Source: Mucilaginibacter mali (GTDB taxonomy: Bacteria > Bacteroidota > Bacteroidia > Sphingobacteriales > Sphingobacteriaceae). From it: DNA of 64,000 bases. Positions 39,873-47,967 of this stretch are shown here, piece after piece (the stretch's first letter is position 1; each line of letters begins with the position of its first letter). Under the pieces are notes generated by a model. That model saw only the letters and a list, made by a program, of their open reading frames with translations. It was not told the origin of the DNA and made no database searches. The stretch covers positions 5,208,001 through 5,272,000 of the forward strand of contig NZ_CP054139.1 in the NCBI RefSeq assembly GCF_013283875.1. The letters run 5' to 3'. Made by a program: the position numbers and the translations under genes.

Positions 39873-40451
39873 TTACAAATTGAACGAGTATGCAGCACGC
39901 AGGCCAACAAAATTGATCTTATTGCCGCCGCCATTAGTATAGCTGGTAGAACCCTCGTAACGCACACCCAGGTCGAGGTTGCTGCTGGCATTAAGCGGCA
40001 ACAACACGCCTACCTGCGGGGCGTAAATAAACGCGGTCGACTTATCAAAACCCAGGTCTTTTTTGTTCAGCAGGAAACCGGCACCGGCTTCGCCCTGTAC
40101 GTAAAAGTTATTTACCGGGAAGAATTTTAAACCCGCTTTGGCCGGCAGTAAATGAATGTCCTGCACGTTAACGGTAGTAGAACCAACGGTGATGGATTTA
40201 CCAAAAATATTGTTGTAACCCGCGTTAACGGTAACAAATAACTGGCTGGCAATTGGCAGGTCGATCTGTGCCGAACCGCCCAGGTTCCAGTTATACTTGT
40301 CGGACAGGGCCCCTGTCGGGATACCGGCATCGGCACTGATACTTAAACGTGGACCATTAGCTGGGGTACTTGAAGATTTAGTTTGTGCTTTTGCGCCAAA
40401 GGTGAAAGCGGCTAACGCTAATACTAAGGCTGAAATTTTTAATGTTTTCAT
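39873..40451 (-). CDS. Outer-membrane beta-barrel protein (OmpX/PorT-like size)
   Basis: A 192-residue protein with a signal peptide (LKISALVLALAAFTFGAKAQ) and alternating beta strands ending in the aromatic FVGLRAAYSFNL, the usual C-terminal signal for barrel insertion. About eight strands are likely. Motif SADAGIPTGALSDKYNWNLG opens the barrel. No known specificity. It lies alone on the minus strand with its own terminator. Confidence 0.82.
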   Translation of the reverse strand: MKTLKISALVLALAAFTFGAKAQTKSSSTPANGPRLSISADAGIPTGALSDKYNWNLGGSAQIDLPIASQLFVTVNAGYNNIFGKSITVGSTTVNVQDIHLLPAKAGLKFFPVNNFYVQGEAGAGFLLNKKDLGFDKSTAFIYAPQVGVLLPLNASSNLDLGVRYEGSTSYTNGGGNKINFVGLRAAYSFNL

Positions 40452-40681
40452 GATGTTATGTATTTAGATCAATGTCTTTCTTTTTGTTAAAAGACGAGGC
40501 AAAGTAAACGCATAAACCGAATACGATTTTTCATCGCATTGTCATGAATATTTAATCAATTGATTAACAATAAATTAATTTTTGACCGATTTGGTTTAAT
40601 GGTCAGCTTATTGTAAATAAAGTGGGTTTCTGTCATCTGAGTGCGGTTTTTTATGCGGGTGATTAAACCACAAAGGGACCT

Positions 40682-40762
40682 CACACTGCCCTCTCCAGAG
40701 GAGAGGGTTCTAAAAAACTGCAAAAAGCCCCCTCCTCCGGGGAGAGTTTGGGAGGGGTTTTA
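40682..40762. repeat. Partial family B repeat
   Basis: ACTGCCCTCTCCAGAGGAGA...AAGCCCCCTCCTCCGGGGAG...TGGGAGGGG. It ends at the stop codon of the crotonase gene. Confidence 0.6.
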
Positions 40763-41536
40763 CTTCCCCGTAAACACTGGCTTGCGCTTATTCAGGAAGG
40801 CATCCACGCCTTCTTTCATATCCTGCGTACCGAAGCAATTACCAAAGGCGGCAATCTCTTTTTCAAAGCCATCTGGGCTACCGGCAGCGTTAACGGCATT
40901 AATGGCGGCTGCTACGGCCAGTGGCGCGCGTTGCAGTATCTTGTTCAGGATTTCTTCGGCTTTGGCAAGCAGATCAGCCTGTGGGGTTACGTGGTTTACC
41001 AGGCCGTGCTGCAGGGCTTGGTCGGCGCTGAGCATGTCCGATGTCAGGATCATTTCCATGGCTTTGCCCTTACCCACCAGTTTGGGCAGGCGCTGGGTAC
41101 CGCCGTAACCGGGTATCAGGCCCAGGGTTAACTCGGGCAGGCCCATCTTAGCATTATCGCTGGCTACGCGGATGTGGCAGGCCATCGCCAATTCCAACCC
41201 GCCGCCTAAGGCAAAGCCGTTTACCGCAGCGATGACCGGTTTCGGGCCGTTCTCTATCAAATCGAAAACGCTGGTTTGGCCAACGCGGGCCAGTTCCTTG
41301 CCACCCTCAGCATCCAACGCCGGGAAGCCGGAAATATCCGCCCCGGCCACAAAAGCCTTGGTGCCCGCCCCGGTGATAATGATGCCGCCGGTTTGCCCAT
41401 CAACAAAGGCAGCTGTTAAAGCAGCGTGCAATTCTTCAAGGGTTTCCTTGTTAAGGGCGTTCAGCTTGGCTTCGCGGTTAATGGTGATGTATTGGATGCG
41501 GTCTTTGCTTTCGGTAAGGATGTTTTGGTAGGCCAT
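40760..41536 (-). CDS. Enoyl-CoA hydratase/isomerase (crotonase family)
   Basis: A 258-residue crotonase: oxyanion loops ITGAGTKAFVAGADISGF and ALGGGLELAMACHIRVA, with both catalytic glutamates present (in GGGLELA and GLPELTLGLIPGYGGTQRL). It should hydrate 2-enoyl-CoA to 3-hydroxyacyl-CoA in fatty-acid or amino-acid breakdown. The next gene upstream on the same strand is a B12-binding acyl-CoA mutase subunit, which suggests propionate/branched-chain acyl-CoA metabolism. Confidence 0.9.
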   Translation of the reverse strand: MAYQNILTESKDRIQYITINREAKLNALNKETLEELHAALTAAFVDGQTGGIIITGAGTKAFVAGADISGFPALDAEGGKELARVGQTSVFDLIENGPKPVIAAVNGFALGGGLELAMACHIRVASDNAKMGLPELTLGLIPGYGGTQRLPKLVGKGKAMEMILTSDMLSADQALQHGLVNHVTPQADLLAKAEEILNKILQRAPLAVAAAINAVNAAGSPDGFEKEIAAFGNCFGTQDMKEGVDAFLNKRKPVFTGK

Positions 41537-41561
41537 GGTGATGTTACTTAATTAAATAAAC

Positions 41562-41647
41562 CGTCATGCTGAGCGATAGCGAAGCATCCCCGGTTAGCAA
41601 GTCGGAAATGCATAGTTTGGGATGCTTCGCTATCGCTCAGGATGACG
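41562..41647. repeat. Family C palindromic repeat (C3)
   Basis: CGTCATGCTGAGCGATAGCG ... CGCTATCGCTCAGGATGACG. In C3 the ends differ at one base. Confidence 0.85.
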
Positions 41648-41665
41648 GGTTGGTGTTGTTATCTT

Positions 41666-42088
41666 TTAAAAATTACGGTGCTCGTGCACCCAATCGGTAA
41701 TATACTTTACAATATCAACAGTGCTTGTTCCGGGCGGGAATAGTTCGCCAACACCCTGAGCCTTTAATTCGGCCATATCATTGGCGGGGATAATGCCGCC
41801 GCCGGTTACCAGCACATCGTCCATTCCTTTCTCTTTAATAAGCGCCAGTATTTTGGGGAATACCGTCATGTGGGCGCCGGAAAGGATGGAGATGCCGATG
41901 GCGTCCACGTCTTCCTGCAGGGCGGTGTTTACCACCATTTCGGGGGTTTGGCGCAAGCCGGTGTAAATTACCTCCATGCCGGCATCGCGCAGGGATGTGG
42001 CAATGATACGCGCGCCGCGGTCGTGCCCGTCGAGCCCAACTTTGGCAACTAATACACGTATTGGGCGGTTAAATGGGTTTGTGCTCAT
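41666..42088 (-). CDS. Stand-alone cobalamin-binding subunit of a methylmalonyl-CoA mutase-type enzyme
   Basis: A 140-residue protein equal to the C-terminal B12 domain of acyl-CoA mutases. The cobalt-ligand motif is VGLDGHDRGARIIA (DxHxxG), followed by SILSGAH and VTGGGIIPANDM. The large substrate-binding subunit is not in the window. Such split mutases are known in archaea and many bacteria. The gene is upstream of the crotonase on the same strand, separated by repeat C3. Confidence 0.9.
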   Translation of the reverse strand: MSTNPFNRPIRVLVAKVGLDGHDRGARIIATSLRDAGMEVIYTGLRQTPEMVVNTALQEDVDAIGISILSGAHMTVFPKILALIKEKGMDDVLVTGGGIIPANDMAELKAQGVGELFPPGTSTVDIVKYITDWVHEHRNF

Positions 42089-42141
42089 AAATTGGTTGAT
42101 ACAAACATCAGCAAAAAAATCCGCCTTGCAAAGTGGTTTAA

Positions 42142-42281
42142 ACTCACCCCGACAGCGCTTCGCTGGTCGGCCCTATCTTCGCTGCGCGGGGCAGCGGGCA
42201 GGAGTAATTAAAGAGTAATCTTTATCCCCTCTTTTCGCGTAGCGAAGAGAGGGTGGTCGGGCGAAGCAACGACCGGGTGAA
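42142..42281. repeat. Family F palindromic repeat (F2)
   Basis: ACTCACCCCGACAGCGCTTC...TCGGCCCTATCTTCGC...CGAAGAGAGGGTGGTCGG...ACGACCGGGTGA. Confidence 0.75.
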
Positions 42282-42330
42282 TCTATGCGTGCGGCAAGTC
42301 ACCGCAACAGGTTCGGTAGCGGATCGTCTT

Positions 42331-42370
42331 ATAATCATCAGGCGTTCCGATAGGAACGCCTGATGATTAT
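42331..42370. repeat. Hairpin with perfect 18-bp stem
   Basis: ATAATCATCAGGCGTTCC - GATA - GGAACGCCTGATGATTAT, the longest perfect stem with a 4-nt loop in the window. No T-tract on either side. It lies 47 bp past the HIT-gene stop. Confidence 0.85.
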
Positions 42371-42417
42371 CTGGGTTATTATTTCTACCAACCAAAAATT
42401 CCTAACGGAACTTCACT

Positions 42418-42837
42418 TTACGCCTGCCCCTCCCGGTATTCCTCACGCAAGGCATCTTTGATCTTCTGCGTAGTGGCTTCAAATTGTTCGGGGGTAAACT
42501 TCAGTTTAGGGTTGCTGAAGTTGATATCGTTTGCCTCGTTCATGGGGATGAGGTGGATATGCGCGTGCGGCACTTCCAAACCCATTACCACCACGCCGAT
42601 GCGGGCGCAGGGGATGGCGGCCTTTAAGCCACCGGCTACAATTTTGGCAAACAGCTGCAGGCCGGTATAGGTCTCGTCATCCAGATCGAAAAGGTAATCC
42701 ACCTCTTTTTTAGGGATCACCAGCAGGTGGCCCTCGGTAAGCGGACTAATATCAAGAAAAGCCAAAAAATCGTTGCTTTCGGCTACCTTATACGCGGGTA
42801 TATCCCCGGCTATTATTTTTGTGAAAATGCTTGCCAT
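42418..42837 (-). CDS. HIT family protein (histidine triad)
   Basis: A 139-residue HIT protein with VPHAHIHLIPM (HxHxHxx) as the catalytic triad, preceded by SPLTEGHLLVIPKKEVDYLFDL. Family members hydrolyse nucleoside phosphoramidates or AMP-linked compounds (Hint-type). It follows greA on the same strand at 79 bp, a common order in Bacteroidota. Confidence 0.92.
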   Translation of the reverse strand: MASIFTKIIAGDIPAYKVAESNDFLAFLDISPLTEGHLLVIPKKEVDYLFDLDDETYTGLQLFAKIVAGGLKAAIPCARIGVVVMGLEVPHAHIHLIPMNEANDINFSNPKLKFTPEQFEATTQKIKDALREEYREGQA

Positions 42838-42916
42838 TTTAGTTGATTACGTTTATTGGGTTGATTAAGTGAGTAGTTCAGAACTTAATCAACCTACTCA
42901 CCCAATCAACCACTCA

Positions 42917-43390
42917 CTACCGTGAAATTTCCAATATCTCAAACTCCATTTTGCCGGCGGGTACCTGGATCTCGGTTTTTTCGCCAACCTTTTTGCCCAG
43001 CAGGCCTTTGGCTATGGGCGATGTTACCGAGATCTTACCGGCCTTCAGGTCGGCTTCTGTTTCCGATACCAGCTGGTAGCTCATGGTAGCGCCGTTCTTT
43101 ACGTTCTTTATTTTTACGATGGAAAGGGCCAGTACCTTCGATGTATCCAGCTTCGATTCGTCAAGCAGGCGCGCGCCCGATAAAACTTCTTCCAGTTTGG
43201 CAATTTTTGCTTCGTGCAGGCCCTGCGCCTCTTTAGCCGCGTCGTATTCGGCGTTTTCAGAAAGGTCGCCTTTATCACGGGCTTCAGCAATAGCCTTAGC
43301 TATTTGCGCGCGTCCCGATGTTTTTAACTGTTGTAATTCGTCCTTTAATTTCTCTAAACCTTCTTTGGTGTAATAGGTAACTTCTGCCAT
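42917..43390 (-). CDS. greA: Transcription elongation factor GreA
   Basis: A 157-residue GreA: N-terminal antiparallel coiled coil (LEKLKDELQQLKTSGRAQIAK... KGDLSENAEYDAAKEAQ, whose tip carries the acidic residues D and E) and C-terminal FKBP-like domain (ISVTSPIAKGLLGKKVGE). It stimulates RNA cleavage in backtracked polymerase. Length and start are canonical. Upstream there is a terminator, so it probably has its own promoter. Confidence 0.95.
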   Translation of the reverse strand: MAEVTYYTKEGLEKLKDELQQLKTSGRAQIAKAIAEARDKGDLSENAEYDAAKEAQGLHEAKIAKLEEVLSGARLLDESKLDTSKVLALSIVKIKNVKNGATMSYQLVSETEADLKAGKISVTSPIAKGLLGKKVGEKTEIQVPAGKMEFEILEISR

Positions 43391-43481
43391 GGCACAATTA
43401 TTTTATCCTGTTGCTTAAAGCCAAAAAAAAACCGCCCTCCCCGTTTTAAGAAGGACGTTATGGCTGTTCATTAAAAACAAA

Positions 43482-43517
43482 CAAGACTACGTTGGCCGGT
43501 CGGCCCGCATAGTCTTG
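43482..43517 (-). terminator. Intrinsic terminator of the 2-hydroxyacid dehydrogenase gene
   Basis: On the minus strand CAAGACTA ... TAGTCTTG encloses GGCC-GACC-GGCC and is followed by TTTGTTTTT, 73 bp past the gene's stop and before greA. Confidence 0.7.
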
Positions 43518-43589
43518 CCTTTGTTGTAAAACGAAGATAAGCTATTTAAGTTTTAATTTCCAAATTTTTTTGGCCGGATATAAGGTCCT

Positions 43590-44516
43590 TTACCCGGCAA
43601 ACCCGGCCAGCTTTTGTGCCAGCACCTCGCTTAATTTACGGTACGAGTCGAAAGTCCAACCTGCTACATGCGGCGTTAACAATATTTTGCCGCATTGTAT
43701 CAGTTCATCAAACCAGGGCTGCTGCCCTAATGCCGGAAATTTTTCTACCTCAAGCACATCAAGCCCGGCGCCTAATATTTTGCCTTGTTTAATGGCGTTG
43801 AGCACCGCCTGCGTTTTTACCACCTTGCCACGCGCGGTATTGATGAGGAAGATGGGCTTTTTAAAGTGGAACAAGTATTCATCATCTACCATGCCATTAG
43901 TTTCGGGCGTTAGGGGGATGTGGAAGCTCAGCACATCGCTGTGTTTTACTATTTCTTCCATGCTCACTTCGCGGGCGTATTGATCGCTAAAACCGGTGCG
44001 GTATTTATCGTAAGCGATAACGTTTACCTCAAACCCGCTGATCTTGCGGGCAAAGCTTTTGCCCATGTGGCCGTAGCCGATAATGCCTACGGTTTTGCCT
44101 TTTAGTTCGTACCCCCGGTTGGCTTGGCGCTTCCAGCTTCCGGCGCGGATCTCGGCATCGGCACGGTTAAAATTGTTCATGAGGGATAACAGCATGCCGA
44201 TGGCATGTTCGCCCACCGCGTCTGAATTACCCTCGGGGGCGTTCATCAGTTCGATGCCTTTGCCGATGGCGTAATCCTCGTCGATATTATCCATACCGGC
44301 ACCCGCCCGGCAGATGAATTTAAGGCGAGTCGCGGCATCCAGCACCGCCTTATCTACCTGGAATTTAGAGCGGATCAGTAAGCCCTGGTAATTGCCGATA
44401 ATAGCAAAGGCTTCATCGGGTTTAATATCGGGGCGGTATTCGCAAACGTAGCCAAGGGCTTCGGTTTGTTCTATAAAAATGGGGTGTATATCGTCTACGA
44501 TGAGGATGTTTTTCAT
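43590..44516 (-). CDS. D-isomer-specific 2-hydroxyacid dehydrogenase
   Basis: A 308-residue NAD-dependent dehydrogenase of the SerA/LdhA fold. The Rossmann motif is VGIIGYGHMGKSFARKI, and the catalytic Arg (NTARGKVV), Glu (LDVLEVEKFP) and His (TPHVAGWT) are all visible. It lacks the C-terminal ACT domain of E. coli SerA. Either 3-phosphoglycerate dehydrogenase of the short type or another 2-hydroxyacid substrate is possible. Confidence 0.9.
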   Translation of the reverse strand: MKNILIVDDIHPIFIEQTEALGYVCEYRPDIKPDEAFAIIGNYQGLLIRSKFQVDKAVLDAATRLKFICRAGAGMDNIDEDYAIGKGIELMNAPEGNSDAVGEHAIGMLLSLMNNFNRADAEIRAGSWKRQANRGYELKGKTVGIIGYGHMGKSFARKISGFEVNVIAYDKYRTGFSDQYAREVSMEEIVKHSDVLSFHIPLTPETNGMVDDEYLFHFKKPIFLINTARGKVVKTQAVLNAIKQGKILGAGLDVLEVEKFPALGQQPWFDELIQCGKILLTPHVAGWTFDSYRKLSEVLAQKLAGFAG

Positions 44517-44524
44517 TTAAGAAG

Positions 44525-44816
44525 TTAGTATTTATTTTTTGCCGGATCCTGGCGGTTATCCCAAAAGGTAAGTAAATAAATATGCGTTTTCGTTACCCGG
44601 TACAAGTGAGTTTTGTTTGCCGATAACTGCCTTGCGCACACGTTTGCTTTTAGACGCTTTAAATATATAAGGATTTAATGCAATATTATTTAATAGCTGC
44701 TGAGTTCTTTTAACGAAGTTAGCTACTTCTCTATCGGTCCAATTTGCGCTTAAATAATCTAAAACTTGAAGATAGGTTGCTTCTGCTTCATTCGACCATT
44801 CAATCTTTAATGCCAT
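44525..44816 (-). pseudogene. ParE/RelE-family toxin gene broken by a +1 frameshift
   Basis: The intact N-terminal part (LKIEWSNEAEATYLQVLDYL... RKAVIGKQNS) is a ParE-like toxin of the RelE superfamily. After codon ~68 the frame reads LVPGNENAYLFTYLLG and stops at 44556, but the +1 frame from ~44610 reads LYRVTKTHIYLLTFWDNRQDPAKNKY. That is exactly the expected family C-terminus (YRV...LLTFWDNRQDP) and stops at 44525. One extra base near 44605-44612 explains this. The gene may be dead, frameshifted in translation, or mis-sequenced. It overlaps the antitoxin gene by 17 bp. Confidence 0.8.
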
Positions 44817-45039
44817 ATTTTACCTTAATATCATGCATTACCAATTCATGATCCCGAACCCTCCCATTTTCTACGTCCTTTAAACCTCTTTCTAAACTTT
44901 CTTTTACGTACAAAGGCAAGTCATCATAAAAATCATGTTCTTTTTCCCCAAACACCAATTTCAGACGCTCTATTACTTCACGGCTATTCGTTTCCAGTAA
45001 CTGCTTCATCAATTCGATTTTTTCTGCCTGTAAGTCCAT
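44800..45039 (-). CDS. Antitoxin of the ParE-like toxin
   Basis: A 79-residue protein (ATG at 45039) of charged helices: QAEKIELMKQLLETNSREVIERL and LPLYVKESLERGLKDVENGRVRDHELVM. This is the short helical antitoxin type commonly placed directly before ParE/RelE toxins in Bacteroidota, often with VIERLK and SLERGLKD-VENGR motifs. It overlaps the downstream toxin by 17 bp. The region is visibly richer in A+T than its neighbours. Confidence 0.8.
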   Translation of the reverse strand: MDLQAEKIELMKQLLETNSREVIERLKLVFGEKEHDFYDDLPLYVKESLERGLKDVENGRVRDHELVMHDIKVKYGIKD

Positions 45040-45144
45040 AATCAAATATAATAATTATAAAACACTTATAAATTAAGCATGCAGCAGAAAATTGTTTAAG
45101 AGATGTCATCAAACTATGTCAATTGCCGGCACAACCGCCCTGCT

Positions 45145-45180
45145 AATCGGGGATGCTTCGCTATCGCTCTGCATGACGTC
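45145..45180. repeat. Half of a family C repeat
   Basis: TCGGGGATGCTTCGCTATCG followed by CTCTGCATGACG: only the right arm is left, in a gap otherwise without visible features. Confidence 0.6.
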
Positions 45181-45206
45181 GGGGTTATGTTTGGGGCGAT
45201 GCGGGC

Positions 45207-45743
45207 TTACACTTTCTTATAAATATCCCGCAAGTTCCGCCCCTGCTCTTTATAATCAAGCCCGTAGCCAACCACAAAGTCGTTGCCGATGTTGAAGCCT
45301 ACATACTCCAGTTCTTCAACCGAGATCTCCATAGACATGGGTTTAAGCAGCAGCGAACATACTTTTATCGATGCGGGGTTGCGCTGGTATAGCTTTTCTA
45401 CCAGGTAGTTCAGGGTGTTACCGGTATCCACAATATCTTCCACAATAATTACGTGGCGGTCTTTAATGTCCAGTACCAGGTCGATATCCTCGCGTATTTT
45501 GCCGCTGGTGGCGGTGCCGCCGTAGTACGATGCCAGTTTGGTAAAGGTAACCTCGCAGGGGATGCTAACGTTTTTGATCAGGTCGGCGATGAACAGGAAA
45601 CAACCGTTCAGCACGCCGATAAAGATGGGGGTCTTATCCGCGTAATCTTCATTTAAATGTTCAGCTATCTCGGCAATACGGGTTTGTATCGTATCATGAG
45701 GTATCAGTTTTTCAAATTCCAGATCGGCTACGGTAGTTTTCAT
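45207..45743 (-). CDS. hpt: Hypoxanthine phosphoribosyltransferase
   Basis: A 178-residue purine PRTase: PRPP signature VIIVEDIVDTGNTLNYLVE, flexible loop FTKLASYYGGTATSG, PPi-loop FIGVLNGCFLFIADLI and C-terminal FVVGYGLDYKEQGRNL. It salvages hypoxanthine/guanine to IMP/GMP. Length and motifs are standard. The gene is divergent from the M16 peptidase. Confidence 0.94.
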   Translation of the reverse strand: MKTTVADLEFEKLIPHDTIQTRIAEIAEHLNEDYADKTPIFIGVLNGCFLFIADLIKNVSIPCEVTFTKLASYYGGTATSGKIREDIDLVLDIKDRHVIIVEDIVDTGNTLNYLVEKLYQRNPASIKVCSLLLKPMSMEISVEELEYVGFNIGNDFVVGYGLDYKEQGRNLRDIYKKV

Positions 45744-45800
45744 CCCACTAAATTAAAAATTAATAGCAGAACGCGAAAAATATTATCCTTTAGATAACAG

Positions 45801-45808
45801 TATATTTA
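45801..45808 (+). promoter_or_regulatory. -7 box TATATTTA of the M16 peptidase gene, near-leaderless
   Basis: One base off TAnnTTTG, 7 nt before the ATG at 45816. Confidence 0.45.
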
Positions 45809-45815
45809 CAGCCGA

Positions 45816-47048
45816 ATGATAGACTACCAGGTACATACGTTGCCCAACGGCATACGGCTTTTATTTAAACATTCGGCATCGCCCATTACCCATTGCTGCT
45901 TTATGGTGAATGCCGGCGCGCGCGATGAAAAGGACGGCAAAGACGGACTGGCACACTTTATTGAGCACCTGCTGTTTAAGGAAACCCAGCGCCGCGGCAC
46001 CACACAGATCCTGAACCACCTTGAACTGGTAGGCGCCGACCTTAACGCCTATACCACCAAAGAGTATACCTGCCTGCACGCCTCGCTGCTGAAGCAACAT
46101 TTGGAACGGGCGCTCGACCTGTTTGAAGATCTGGTGTTCCACTCCACCTTCCCCGATGATGAGATGCAAAAGGAGCGCGGGGTGATCCTTGACGAAATTG
46201 CCAGCTACCTCGATCAGCCCGAAGAGGCCATACAGGACGATTTTGAGGGCATCCTGTTTAAAGGGCACCCCATCGGCAATAATATTTTGGGCACGCCCGA
46301 ATCGGTAAACGCGCTGAGCAAGGCCGATATCGACGATTTTATCGACAGCAATTACAACACATCGCAAATGGTTTTCGGCGTGTTTGGCGATTATGATTTT
46401 AACAAGCTGATCAAGCTGTTCGGCAAATATTTTGAACGGGTTAAACCCAACCACAAGCAAGAAGCACGCATAGCGCCGGCCGCAGTTTTGGGCCAGACGC
46501 ATATCTTGAAAAAGCCCATCTCGCAAACGCATTGCATTATTGGCAGCAGGGCTTATCCATCCAATCACCCGGATAGATACGGTCTTTTATTATTGAATAA
46601 CCTGTTGGGCGGAATGGGTATGACCAGTCGCCTTAATTTAGAGATCCGTGAGAAGCACGGCATCGCCTACACTATAGAATCGGCTTACACCTCGTTTACC
46701 GATACCGGCATCTTTAACATCTACTTTGGTACCGATGCCGAAAAAGCTGATAAAGCCCTGCGGCTGACCCATAAGGAACTGAAAAAGCTGCGCGATAATA
46801 AATTGGGCCCTACCCAATTGCACCAGGCCAAGCAAAAGTTCATCGGCCAGATAGCCCTTGCCGAAGAGAACCGCATGAGCCTGATCCTATCCATGGCCAA
46901 AAGCCTGATGGATTTTAACCGGGTAGATTCGCTGGAAGAGGTTTTTGCAAAGATAAACGCCGTTACAGCCGAACAGCTGCTGGCTATTAGTAACGAGGTG
47001 CTGGATGCAAATGCGTTATCTACCTTGATATTTGAGCCGGGGGAGTAA
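45816..47048 (+). CDS. M16 family zinc peptidase (insulinase-type)
   Basis: A 410-residue single-chain M16B peptidase with the inverted zinc motif HxxEH at H47-E50-H51 (LAHFIEHLLFKE) and the third ligand Glu in RGVILDEIASY. Two similar halves are visible, the second with LLNNLLGGMGMTSRLNLEIREK (the R/Y pair region). Such enzymes are mitochondrial-processing-peptidase homologues and degrade peptides in cytoplasm or periplasm. No signal peptide is seen. It stands alone. Confidence 0.92.
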   Translation: MIDYQVHTLPNGIRLLFKHSASPITHCCFMVNAGARDEKDGKDGLAHFIEHLLFKETQRRGTTQILNHLELVGADLNAYTTKEYTCLHASLLKQHLERALDLFEDLVFHSTFPDDEMQKERGVILDEIASYLDQPEEAIQDDFEGILFKGHPIGNNILGTPESVNALSKADIDDFIDSNYNTSQMVFGVFGDYDFNKLIKLFGKYFERVKPNHKQEARIAPAAVLGQTHILKKPISQTHCIIGSRAYPSNHPDRYGLLLLNNLLGGMGMTSRLNLEIREKHGIAYTIESAYTSFTDTGIFNIYFGTDAEKADKALRLTHKELKKLRDNKLGPTQLHQAKQKFIGQIALAEENRMSLILSMAKSLMDFNRVDSLEEVFAKINAVTAEQLLAISNEVLDANALSTLIFEPGE

Positions 47049-47059
47049 GCTCAGAACTT

Positions 47060-47216
47060 GTCATTGCGAGCGATAGCGTGGCAATCCCGTAGTGTGTTTA
47101 CATGCGATGAGATCATTAATGTTTTTAATTGTTTGTTAAAGGCATTAATGAGATCCCGTTGGTCGGTTGTCCGCGTCGCCCCATCGCATCACCGCCCTTG
47201 CTTCTCTGCAATTACA
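47060..47216. repeat. Family D palindromic repeat (D3, degenerate right arm)
   Basis: GTCATTGCGAGCGATAGCGT GGCAATCCCG at left. At right GTCCGCGTCGCCCCATCGCA ...TTGCTTCTCTGCAATTAC. Confidence 0.65.
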
Positions 47217-47231
47217 ATTGGGCTTTAAACA

Positions 47232-47275
47232 AAAAACCCGTTTAAAAGATCATCTTTTAAACGGGCCTGTTTTTT
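47232..47275. terminator. Bidirectional terminator between the M16 peptidase and RRM genes
   Basis: Stem CCCGTTTAAAAGAT / ATCTTTTAAACGGG with T-tracts on both sides (TTTTTTAT on plus, TTTTTTG on minus). Confidence 0.88.
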
Positions 47276-47327
47276 ATAAGTATCCTTTTATTGGAAGTAC
47301 TATTTACAATTATTAATTATTTAAAAA

Positions 47328-47708
47328 TTAGCTCCAGCGACCGCTGTTACGGTTGTTGTCTTTCTGGTAGCCACCGCCACCACCACGGTTACCGCCGCCG
47401 TAGCCACCGCCACCGCGATTGCCACCGACGCCGCCGTAACCACCACGGCTACCGCCTGTGCTTGGTTTGCGCTCTTCTGCCTGGCTAACTGCAATAGTTC
47501 TGCCGCTAATTTCGGTACCGTTCAGGCCGTCGATAGCTTTCTGAGCCGATTCGTCATCAGCCATTTCAATAAAACCGAAACCTTTACTTCTGCCGGTTTC
47601 GCGGTCAGTAATAATTTTAACCGAACTAACTTCGCCGTAAGCTGCAAATAGTTCCTGTAAATCAGCTTCCTCTACCTTGTAGGGAAGACTTCCAACAAAA
47701 ATTTTCAT
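47328..47708 (-). CDS. Single-RRM RNA-binding protein
   Basis: A 126-residue protein: an RRM domain (RNP2 KIFVGSLPY, RNP1 GRSKGFGFIEM) of ~80 residues and a Gly/Asn/Arg-rich tail with GGGYGG repeats. Similar single-RRM proteins occur in Bacteroidota and cyanobacteria and are RNA chaperones, sometimes cold-induced. That role is inferred. An ATG at 47708 is preferred over the TTG at 47711. The gene has a long AT-rich leader (~250 bp to the divergent neighbour) and a terminator behind it. Confidence 0.93.
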   Translation of the reverse strand: MKIFVGSLPYKVEEADLQELFAAYGEVSSVKIITDRETGRSKGFGFIEMADDESAQKAIDGLNGTEISGRTIAVSQAEERKPSTGGSRGGYGGVGGNRGGGGYGGGNRGGGGGYQKDNNRNSGRWS

Positions 47709-47967
47709 CAAGTTTTAATTTAATCGCCAAGCGCTTTTGGCGCTTAACAGCATTTCAGTAACACAAAAAATTTAATTGTGTTTATTTAATTTCAATAATA
47801 GGCAAATTATATTCAATATGAAGTATTTATTTACCGTTAGCTTTTAAATATTCTTTTTTTGTTTGATTATACGGCTATGATCGAATAATTGTTATGTTGT
47901 GCCGTTTTTTTCAGACTTTTAAATATCGCAAAGTAATAACATATACCTTACACCTTTAATCAACCTA
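47709..47967. other. Long AT-rich divergent gap before the RRM gene
   Basis: About 260 bp without family A-J repeats. A palindrome CGCCAAGCGCTTTTGGCGCTT (47727-47747, inner AAGCGC / GCGCTT) lies just upstream of the RRM start and would be in its 5' leader. No clear -7 box. Confidence 0.4.
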
